From CAYPGJ01 sp050174775 (lineage in GTDB: Bacteria; Planctomycetota; Phycisphaerae; Phycisphaerales; UBA1924): a DNA stretch of 64,000 nt. This document shows positions 57,558 through 64,000 of this stretch, piece after piece. The translations under genes and the position numbers were made by a program. The DNA lies in contig JBFXJP010000001.1 in assembly GCA_050174775.1 (NCBI GenBank), positions 372,001 through 436,000 of the forward strand, given 5' to 3'. The notes under the pieces were generated by a model. The model made no database searches. It was not told the DNA's origin and was given only the letters and a program-made list of their open reading frames with translations. Within the stretch, counting starts at the first letter, position 1. Each line of letters starts with the position of its first letter.

Positions 57558-58132
57558 GCGCGTTCTTGTGCGGGTGCGTCTTTGAAGTCGCGTTGGAGGT
57601 CTTTGAGTGCGCCGCGGACCTTGAGGCGCGTGATCTGTGAGAAGCGGTCGATGATGAGGGTGGCGTCGAGGTGGTCGATCTCGTGCTGGATGCAGCGCGC
57701 GAGGAGGCCGGAGGCGCGGAGGGTGAAGGGTTTGGAGGAGGGGTCGAGGGCCGTGATGGTGACGATGGGGGGTCGGCGGACGTCGCCTCGGATCTCGGGG
57801 AGGGAGAGGCAGCCCTCTTCGAAGGGCTCGGGGGCGCCCTCGAGGGAGGCGATGACGGGGTTGATGGCAATGAGGGGTTGGTCGGTGTGGGAGGGGGCGT
57901 CGTCGACGGGCTCGTCCTCCTCGTGGCGGGGGACGTGGGCGACGAAGAGGCGCCAGGAGAGGCCGACCTGGGGGGCGGCGAGGCCGATGCCCTCGTGGTC
58001 GCGCATGAGTTGGAGCATGCGGTCGGCGACGTCCCGGGTGTTTTGGGTGATGGGGGAGACTTCGGAGGCGCGCGTACGGAGGGCTTGGTGGGGCCAGTTG
58101 AGGACTCGGAGGGTGGCAGGGTCGACGTTCAA
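57554..58132 (-). CDS. def: Peptide deformylase
   Basis: 192-residue metal enzyme that removes the N-formyl group from new proteins. All three motifs are intact: GIGLAAPQVG (48-57), EGCLSLPE (106-113, metal-binding Cys108), and QHEIDHLDA with HEIDH at 150-154. The start is a TTG at 58132: it gives a family-like opening (NVDPATLRVLNWPHQALR), and TACACT lies 7 nt upstream. The only in-frame ATG is at 58393, inside the divergent TPR gene. A TTG start on a possibly leaderless message is unusual. Confidence 0.9.
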   Translation of the reverse strand: MNVDPATLRVLNWPHQALRTRASEVSPITQNTRDVADRMLQLMRDHEGIGLAAPQVGLSWRLFVAHVPRHEEDEPVDDAPSHTDQPLIAINPVIASLEGAPEPFEEGCLSLPEIRGDVRRPPIVTITALDPSSKPFTLRASGLLARCIQHEIDHLDATLIIDRFSQITRLKVRGALKDLQRDFKDAPAQERA

Positions 58133-58139
58133 GCGGGCG

Positions 58140-58145
58140 AGTGTA
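58140..58145 (-). promoter_or_regulatory. -10-like hexamer, near-leaderless TTG start of def
   Basis: TACACT on the minus strand, 7 nt before the TTG at 58132. It supports the TTG start. The divergent TPR gene begins about 110 nt away. Confidence 0.5.
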
Positions 58146-58252
58146 TTCCTTGGGAGGGGGCGTGTGGGCTTGTTGGCGGGGGGAACCGGGGTCTCGTAGC
58201 ATGCGGAGGGGGTGCAGTGGGCGTATTGCGCGGAACGCGCGGAGGCGAAGTT

Positions 58253-59755
58253 TTGTCGATTCTGGACCGGTTCAAGAAGGGCGCGAAGGGCGAGGGGGAG
58301 CCTGGCGCGGAGGGTGATGGGGGGGCGCCTGGGGCGTTTGAGGCGGATGCCGCCAAGGCCGCGAAGTTCTTTGAACGCGCGAAGACGGTGCACGAGTCGA
58401 CGAACTACGAGTATGCGACGACGTTGTGGCTGCAGGGGCTGCGGCAGGACCCGACTGACATGGCGGGGCTTGAGGGTTTTCTGCGGTCAGCCCAGGCGTA
58501 TGCCGCGGACAGCGGGAAGGACAAGCCGTCAAAGGACCAGAGCGCGAACTTCGGCGGGAAGGGGGCGCTGGAGAAGTATCTGGAGGCGCTGTTGTCGTGG
58601 GGTGTGAAGCCCGGGGACGTGGGGAAGGGGATGCGGGCGCTGGAGTATGCGGGGGAGTTGGGGCTGCAGGAGCCAGGGAAGTGGGTGGGGGATCGGGTGT
58701 TGGCGGTGGCGTTGAATGACAGGATGAAGAAAGGGGACATGGTGAGGATGATGGGCCTGCTCGAAGCGCTGGGGGCGTATGACCTCGCGCTCCGAGCGGG
58801 AGAGGCGGCGGTTCGCGCGAGTGGAGGTGGTGATGCGTCGTTGGAGGCCGAGGTGCGGAACATGGCCGCGCAGGCGACGATGACGCGCGGGGGATATGAG
58901 AAGACGGGTGAGGAGGGTGGTTTCCGCGGGAACATCAAGGACCTGGAGAAGCAGCGTCGTCTCGAGGAAGAAGAGCGGCTGGTGAAGAGCGAGGCGACGG
59001 TGGATCGTCTCGTGGAGAGCACGAAGGCGGACTACGAGAGCCGTCCGGCGGATCGGAACGCGATTGCGAAGTACGCGCGTGCGCTGCAGGAGCGGGGCAA
59101 GCCTGAGGATGAGAAGGCCGCGTTCGAGTTGTTGATGAAGGCGTACGGCGAGACGAATGAGTTTCGGTTCCGGCAGGGGGCGGGTGAGTTGCGTCTGCGG
59201 CACGCGCGCCGGAAGGTGGCGGAGCTGAAGGAGCGCGCGAAGGGTGGGGACGCCAAGGCCGTGGAGGAGCATCGCGCGGCGCACGAGAAGTTCCTGAAGA
59301 TGGAATTGGAGGAGCTGAAGCTTCGGGTGGAGAACTACCCGACGGACCTCGGGCTCAAGATGGAGACGGGGATCCGGCACTACCTGCTGGGCGAGAACGA
59401 GGAGGCGATCGCGCTGTTCCAGGAGGCGCGGAACGACGCGCGGAACAAGGGTCGCGCGCTGAACTATCTGGGGTTGTCGTTCCTGCGGGTGGGTTGGGTG
59501 GAGGAGGCTGTGTCGACGCTGCGCGAGGCGCTCGAGGCGTTGGAGAGCGTGGACAGCGATGCGGGTCTGGAGACGCGGTACAACCTGATGGGGGCGTTGG
59601 AGCGGAAGTCGCGCGAGCAGAAGGAATTGAAGGCCGCGGAAGAGGCGTACCGGATCGCGTCGGGGATCGCGATCCAGCAGATCGGCTACAGGGACGTGCG
59701 CGCGAAGCGTGACGAGCTGAAGGGGTTGGTGGAGAGTTTGAAGGGTGGCGGGTGA
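58253..59755 (+). CDS. Tetratricopeptide-repeat protein
   Basis: 500 residues. It starts at a TTG (SILDRFKKG) with GGAGG 7 nt upstream. Helical pairs with TPR character occur in two blocks: near residues 35-150 (FFERAKTVHESTNYEYATTLWLQGL, ALEYAGELGLQEPGKWVGDRV) and near 360-470 (GIRHYLLGENEEAIALFQEARND, ALNYLGLSFLRVGWVEEAVSTLREALEAL, AAEEAYRIASGIAIQQ). A charged coiled-coil region separates them (IKDLEKQRRLEEEERLVKSEA). It probably scaffolds a cytoplasmic complex. It overlaps kdsB by 4 nt (GTGA). Confidence 0.75.
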   Translation: MSILDRFKKGAKGEGEPGAEGDGGAPGAFEADAAKAAKFFERAKTVHESTNYEYATTLWLQGLRQDPTDMAGLEGFLRSAQAYAADSGKDKPSKDQSANFGGKGALEKYLEALLSWGVKPGDVGKGMRALEYAGELGLQEPGKWVGDRVLAVALNDRMKKGDMVRMMGLLEALGAYDLALRAGEAAVRASGGGDASLEAEVRNMAAQATMTRGGYEKTGEEGGFRGNIKDLEKQRRLEEEERLVKSEATVDRLVESTKADYESRPADRNAIAKYARALQERGKPEDEKAAFELLMKAYGETNEFRFRQGAGELRLRHARRKVAELKERAKGGDAKAVEEHRAAHEKFLKMELEELKLRVENYPTDLGLKMETGIRHYLLGENEEAIALFQEARNDARNKGRALNYLGLSFLRVGWVEEAVSTLREALEALESVDSDAGLETRYNLMGALERKSREQKELKAAEEAYRIASGIAIQQIGYRDVRAKRDELKGLVESLKGGG

Positions 59756-60495
59756 GCGGGACTGAGCGAGTGATCGCGATGATCCCGGCGCGGGAGGGGT
59801 CGACGAGGCTCCCGCGGAAGGCGTTGTTAGCGGAAACAGGGAAGGCGTTGATCGTGCACGTGTGCGAGGCGGCGGCGCGGTGCGCGGTGGTTGAGCGCGT
59901 GGTGGCTGCCACGGACAGTGAGGAGATCGCGCGGGTGGTGCGGGCGGCGGGGTTCGAGGCGGTGCTGACGGGGGAGCATGAGAACGGGACGAGCCGGATT
60001 GATGAGGCCGCGGAGAAGGTGGGGGTGGGGGACGAGCGGTTGATCGTGAACGTGCAGGGGGATGAACCAGAGATCGAGGGTGAGGTGGTGGAGGGGGCGG
60101 TGGGGGCGATGATGGTGGGGGGGCGCGAGGTAGAGATCGGGACAGCTGCGTGCGCGATCGGGGATGCACGCGAGTTTGAGAACCCGAACGTGGTGAAGGT
60201 GGTGCGCGGGGAGGATGGGAGGGCGCTGTATTTCTCGCGGAGCGCGATCCCGCACGGGGAGGGGGTGGAGCGGCTGCGGCACGTGGGGATCTATGCGTAT
60301 CGCCGGGGCGCGCTGCGGAGGTATGTGCGGCTCACGCCGACGAGGTTGGATCGCGCGGAGAAGCTGGAGCAGCTGCGGGCGCTCGCGCACGGGTGGGGGA
60401 TCGGGGTGGGGGTGGTGCGCGCGGGGCAGCAGGGGATCGACACGAGAGAGCAGTATGAGGCGTTCGTCGCGCGGTGGGGCGTGCGCGGGGGTTAG
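59752..60495 (+). CDS. kdsB: 3-deoxy-manno-octulosonate cytidylyltransferase
   Basis: 247 residues. It activates Kdo with CTP for lipopolysaccharide core synthesis. The CTP-binding loop is IPAREGSTRLPRKAL (residues 11-25), and the NVQGDEPEI metal/substrate motif is present, as is YFSRSAIPHG with HVGIYAYRRGALRRYV. It starts at a GTG overlapping the TPR stop. The presence of kdsB implies a Gram-negative outer membrane with Kdo. Its stop overlaps the convergent aminopeptidase gene by 4 bp. Confidence 0.94.
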   Translation: MSGTERVIAMIPAREGSTRLPRKALLAETGKALIVHVCEAAARCAVVERVVAATDSEEIARVVRAAGFEAVLTGEHENGTSRIDEAAEKVGVGDERLIVNVQGDEPEIEGEVVEGAVGAMMVGGREVEIGTAACAIGDAREFENPNVVKVVRGEDGRALYFSRSAIPHGEGVERLRHVGIYAYRRGALRRYVRLTPTRLDRAEKLEQLRALAHGWGIGVGVVRAGQQGIDTREQYEAFVARWGVRGG

Positions 60496-63119
60496 TGCTT
60501 TTCTTCGGCCTGGGACTTCTCGAAGGACTTCTTGAGGTCTGCCAGTTCGCGGGAGAGACGGCCGAGTTCGTCGCGGAGGGAGTCGGTGTCGTCGCCGGAG
60601 AGGATTCCGGCCGCGCGGTCGGCTGCGCGTTTGGCGCGGTCGCGGAAGGATTCGAGGGTTTCGGCGCTCGCGCGTGCGCGGAGGGCGTCGATCGCGCGTT
60701 GGTCCTTCACGGCGCCCATGGCGCTGATGGCGGCGGCGCGGACGCGCTCGGAGCGGTCCTTGAGGTGGGGTTCGAGGGCGAGGAAGGCCTTGGCTGGGTC
60801 GTGGTGCGCGAGTGTGGAGGTGACGGAGCACGCGGCGGCGCGGGTGCGGGCGTAGTAGGCGATGTCGAGGTAGGGGATGACGGCGTCGAGGGATTCTTTC
60901 TCGTCGAGCGCGGCGAGGGCCTGGAGCGCGGCGAGGCGGACCTGATCGGACTGGGAGCGCGCAGAGAGGGCGTTGGTGATGAGGGGGAGGTGGGAGGCGT
61001 CGCGGGTTGAGCCGAGGTTGCGGAGGGCCTGCGCGCGCACGGCGTAGGGGGCGTTGTCGTCGGCGGCGAGTCGCGCGAAGAGGGAGACGGCGTCGGCGCG
61101 GCGCGGTGAGGCGGTGGAGAGGGCTTCGAGCGCGTCGGCGTGGACGCGGGGGTCGTCGTGGGTGGAGGAGAGGGCGTCGAAGAGAGCGTCGTCCGCGGCG
61201 AGCACGCCCAGGGAATCGGCGGCTACGCGGCGGAGACGGTGGTGGAGGGAGGGGTCGGAGAGGATGGAGCCGAGCGCGTTGTTGACGGCCGGGGAGGGGT
61301 GCTCGCGGAGGGCGCGGGCGGCGTCGAGACGAGAGGGGAGTGTGGGGCCGTCGTTGAGCTGCGCGATGAGCCAGGCGTCGGGGACTTTGAGGGTGGGGTT
61401 GGCGAGGACGGAGAGGAAGGGATCGAAGGCGACCCAGGCGGGCTCGGAGGGGAGTTCGATGGTTTGTTCGTGGCGGCGCGAGTCGACGTCGATGGTGATG
61501 ACGCGCGTTTCATCGCCGACGCGGACGTGGACGGGGAGGGAGAAGACGAAGGCGGGGAGGTCGGTGTCGATGCGCTGGGATTGTTCGACGGAGAGGCGGA
61601 GGGACTTGGAGGATTCTTTCCACGAGGCGGAGAGGGTGAGCTGGGGCGTGCCGGGGCGGTAGGCCCATTGCGCGAAGAAGTGCTCGAGGGAGCGGCCTGA
61701 GGCGTGCTCGAGGGCCTTGCGGAAGTCGTCGGTGTCGACGGTGGAGAGACGGTGCTGGTCGATGTAGTCGGCAACGGCTTTGAAGAAGACGTGGTCGCCG
61801 AGGGAGATGCGGAGCATGTGGAGGATGGAGGCGCCCTTGGGGTAGGGGTTGGAGCGTCGGCGGAAGGTCTCGTCGGGGTGGGCGTAGACGTTGGAGACCA
61901 TGCCGGTGCGGAGTGGGGATTTGTCGTCGGGGGCGATGCGGTCGGAGCGGGCGATGCCTCGGAGGGTGACCCAGACGTCTTCGAGGTAGCCCTGGTCGTA
62001 TCCGTCGCGGGCTTCGAACCAGATGGACTCGGTGTAGGAGGCGAAGCCTTCGTTGAGCCAGATGTGCTCCCATGAGTTGCAGGTGAGGAGATCGCCGAAC
62101 CACTGGTGGCCGAGCTCGTGGGCGATGAGGCCGTCGAGGTCCTGTCGGTCGTTGATGGCGCGTTGGTCGAAGACGGCGGTGTCGTAGAGGGAGGTGGCCG
62201 AGGTGTTTTCCATGCCGCCGGCCTGGAAGTTCCAGACGACGAGTTGGGCGTAGCGGTCCCAGGGGTAGGGCTCGTCGAAGCGTTCTTCGAAGACGCGGAG
62301 CATGTCGCGCGTGCGGGCGTAGGTGTCGTGGACTCTGGAGGCGAGGCCGGGGGGGACGTAGACGGGGAGGGGCGTGCGGTCGCCGGGCTTGGCGAGGTCG
62401 ACGACGTCGAACTTGCCGACGACGAGTGAGACGAGGTAGGCGGGGTGGGGGAGGTTTTGGACCCAGTGGTAGGTGGTGCGGGCGTTGGTGGTGGAGGCGG
62501 AGGCGAGGTGGCCGTTGGAGGAGACGAGGAAGCCTTCGGGGACGGTGACGATGAGTTCGGAGGCGAAGCGTTCGTTGGGCGAGTCGTGTGTGGGGAACCA
62601 GTAGCGGTTGGACTCGGGCTGGCCTTGGGTGTGGATCTGGGGCGCGAAGCCGGGGGATTGGGCGCCGCCCGGGATGAGGTCGGAGGGTGGCGTGAGGGTC
62701 CAGATGAGGCCGTCCGGCGGATCGGTGCAGGTGTAGGTGATGTCGATGGAGGTTTCGGAGGAGGGGGTGAGTGGGGGATCGAAGGAGATGTCGAGGGTGT
62801 CGCCGTCGTGGGAGAAGGAGAGCGCGCGGCCCTGGTGGGTGACGGACTCGATGAGGAGGAAGGGGGCGTTGAGGGAGAGGGAGGAGAGGGGTGTGGAGGT
62901 GGGGATGAGGGAGAGGGTTTCGACGGCGGAGAAGCGGGGCGTCGACATGTCGGGGATGTCGATGCGGAGGACCATGCGCGTGAGGTCGGCGGGGCAGTTG
63001 GGGGGATAGTTGCGGAGGTCGCGGCCGGATTGGGGGTCGAAGCGGTCGTCGGCGGCGAGGGCAGAGGAGAGGAGGAGCGCGGTGAGTGGGAGGAGCGCGA
63101 GGGCTCTGGCGCGGGGCAT
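60492..63119 (-). CDS. M1-family aminopeptidase with C-terminal HEAT-like repeats, secreted
   Basis: 875 residues with a signal peptide (MPRARALALLPLTALLLSSALA). The M1 core is intact: GGMEN at 301-305 (the family's GAMEN), the zinc site HELGHQWFGD at 334-343 and the third ligand Glu357 in NEGFA. The C-terminal third is a helical repeat region with many 'LGVLAADDALFDALSS', 'ADALEALSTASPRRADAVSLF' units (HEAT/PBS-like), then a coiled coil ending ELADLKKSFEKSQAEEKH. It is likely a periplasmic aminopeptidase. GGAG is 6 nt before the ATG, and TACATT about 45 nt upstream may be its -10. Confidence 0.9.
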   Translation of the reverse strand: MPRARALALLPLTALLLSSALAADDRFDPQSGRDLRNYPPNCPADLTRMVLRIDIPDMSTPRFSAVETLSLIPTSTPLSSLSLNAPFLLIESVTHQGRALSFSHDGDTLDISFDPPLTPSSETSIDITYTCTDPPDGLIWTLTPPSDLIPGGAQSPGFAPQIHTQGQPESNRYWFPTHDSPNERFASELIVTVPEGFLVSSNGHLASASTTNARTTYHWVQNLPHPAYLVSLVVGKFDVVDLAKPGDRTPLPVYVPPGLASRVHDTYARTRDMLRVFEERFDEPYPWDRYAQLVVWNFQAGGMENTSATSLYDTAVFDQRAINDRQDLDGLIAHELGHQWFGDLLTCNSWEHIWLNEGFASYTESIWFEARDGYDQGYLEDVWVTLRGIARSDRIAPDDKSPLRTGMVSNVYAHPDETFRRRSNPYPKGASILHMLRISLGDHVFFKAVADYIDQHRLSTVDTDDFRKALEHASGRSLEHFFAQWAYRPGTPQLTLSASWKESSKSLRLSVEQSQRIDTDLPAFVFSLPVHVRVGDETRVITIDVDSRRHEQTIELPSEPAWVAFDPFLSVLANPTLKVPDAWLIAQLNDGPTLPSRLDAARALREHPSPAVNNALGSILSDPSLHHRLRRVAADSLGVLAADDALFDALSSTHDDPRVHADALEALSTASPRRADAVSLFARLAADDNAPYAVRAQALRNLGSTRDASHLPLITNALSARSQSDQVRLAALQALAALDEKESLDAVIPYLDIAYYARTRAAACSVTSTLAHHDPAKAFLALEPHLKDRSERVRAAAISAMGAVKDQRAIDALRARASAETLESFRDRAKRAADRAAGILSGDDTDSLRDELGRLSRELADLKKSFEKSQAEEKH

Positions 63120-63202
63120 GCGTGGCTCCGTCGGGTTATGGGGTGACGTGGGCTTTGGAATGTAGCGGGAGCGTTGCGACTTGTGAGATGGCGCGGCGCG
63201 GA

Positions 63203-63208
63203 TACGAT
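63203..63208 (+). promoter_or_regulatory. -10-like hexamer, near-leaderless start of pyrG
   Basis: TACGAT ends 5 nt before the ATG at 63214, the shortest gap of the set; AGGGA in between is too close for normal use as a ribosome site. Confidence 0.4.
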
Positions 63209-63213
63209 AGGGA

Positions 63214-64000
63214 ATGCCCGTCTCGGAAGAATCTTCGTCGGGCCCGCGCGGGAGTGCGGGCGGGGTGTCGGTTTGTGGCGCGGAACTGCTCGCCACGCCG
63301 GGTCATACATCGCAGACGACGGAGTTCTACTCGCCTGTGCCGGAGGGGTACCGGAAGGGGCGGCACAAGTACGTGGTGGTGGTGGGGACGGTGATGTCGG
63401 GTCTGGGGAAGGGGATTTTCGCGTCGAGCGTCGCGAAGCTGCTAAAGGACAAGGGGCTGGTGATCTCTCCGATCAAGATGGAGGGATATCTGAACGTGGA
63501 TTCGGGGACGCTGAACCCGTTCCGGCACGGCGAGGTGTTCGTGCTGGACGACGGGACGGAGTGCGACATGGACCTGGGGACGTACGAGCGCATGCTCGAC
63601 CAGGACTTGTCGCGGCGGAACTTCGTGACGGCGGGGCAGGTGTTCACGGAGGTGCTGGAGCGCGAGCGCAAGGGGGGGTATCTCGGGCGGGACGTGCAGA
63701 TGATCCCGCACGTGACGGGTGAGGTGAAGCGGAAGCTGCGCGAGCTGGCCATGAAGGGGGACGGGAAAAACCCGGCGGACGTGATCTTCGTCGAGGTGGG
63801 GGGGACCGTGGGGGATTACGAGAACGCGTTCTACATCGAGGCGCTGCGCGAGCTGGCGTTCGAGGAGGGGGAGGGCTCGACGTGCTTCGTGGCGCTGACA
63901 TATGTGATCGAGCCGCCCGCGCTGGGCGAGCAGAAGAGCAAGGCGGCGCAGCTGGGGATCAAGCGGCTCATGGAGGCGGGGATTCAGCCGCACATCATCG
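63214..64000 (+). CDS. pyrG: CTP synthase, N-terminal part (partial)
   Basis: The first 262 residues; the gene continues past the right edge. An N-terminal extension of about 50 residues (PVSEESSSGPRGSAGG and onwards) precedes the synthetase domain, which begins KYVVVVGTVMSGLGKGIFAS, the nucleotide loop. Then come MEGYLNVDSGTLNPFRHGEVF, TECDMDLGTYERML, YLGRDVQMIPHVTGEVK and VGGTVGDYENAFYIEA. The usual KTKPTQ segment of the UTP site reads KSKAAQ here. It makes CTP from UTP, ATP and glutamine. The glutaminase domain, if present, lies outside the window. Confidence 0.88.
   Translation, partial: MPVSEESSSGPRGSAGGVSVCGAELLATPGHTSQTTEFYSPVPEGYRKGRHKYVVVVGTVMSGLGKGIFASSVAKLLKDKGLVISPIKMEGYLNVDSGTLNPFRHGEVFVLDDGTECDMDLGTYERMLDQDLSRRNFVTAGQVFTEVLERERKGGYLGRDVQMIPHVTGEVKRKLRELAMKGDGKNPADVIFVEVGGTVGDYENAFYIEALRELAFEEGEGSTCFVALTYVIEPPALGEQKSKAAQLGIKRLMEAGIQPHII

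Overview
The window is GC-rich bacterial chromosome that most likely comes from the phylum Planctomycetes, class Phycisphaerae. This is an inference. It rests on a secreted protein ending in two dockerin-type repeats (GDVNGDRVVNFTDLN-like), a type IV pilus/type II secretion-like operon with several prepilins, an isolated mraZ with no rsmH or other cell-wall genes beside it, and a Gram-negative-style kdsB. I see no rRNA, tRNA, CRISPR array, integrase, transposase or complete mobile element.

Layout. 0-5 kb (mostly minus strand): the edge of a possible TIGR04255 gene, thiC, a DinB gene with a TPP riboswitch directly in front of it, a second DinB gene and an ankyrin-repeat gene. 5-19 kb: an NAD-dependent epimerase-like gene, a LOG-family hydrolase, folC, a leuS with two large insertions, and a minus-strand run tpiA-secG-yicC-kinase-PDZ protein. 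These are followed by mraZ with a candidate autoregulatory box, a flavin reductase-like gene, and rpsL-rpsG. 19-30 kb: globin, truD, ogt, an AT-richer DUF4145-like gene, hppD, an mprF-like gene, a yihY-like gene, and scoA and scoB with a membrane-protein gene between them.

30-39.3 kb holds one tightly overlapping operon for a pilus or secretion machine: PilZ protein, PilB/GspE ATPase, PilC/GspF platform, five proteins with prepilin-like N-termini (one with a long Lys/Asp tail), a PilM-PilN fusion, and PilO-like and PilP-like proteins. No secretin, prepilin peptidase or PilT is in the window. 39-43 kb: an M19 dipeptidase, an M48 lipoprotein protease, ubiE/menG, and a B12-binding-fold protein that has lost its cobalamin ligand. 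43-58 kb: several secreted or membrane proteins of unknown function, a YycJ-like MBL protein, an ECF sigma factor with a probable anti-sigma factor, typA, a short AT-rich islet, and an overlapping def-fmt-metalloprotease operon. All nine copies of a dispersed hairpin repeat lie here. 58-64 kb: a TPR protein, kdsB, an M1 aminopeptidase with a HEAT-like tail, and the start of a CTP synthase.

Two patterns run across the window. Sixteen genes have a TANNNT (-10-like) hexamer 5-10 nt in front of the start codon, which suggests widespread leaderless transcription; about five of them also have a Shine-Dalgarno-poor leader that supports this. GC skew reverses twice: the plus strand is G-rich up to about 13 kb, C-rich from about 19.3 to 42 kb and G-rich again from about 43 kb, whatever strand the genes are on. 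This fits an inverted segment of about 23 kb or some other boundary of replication-strand bias.
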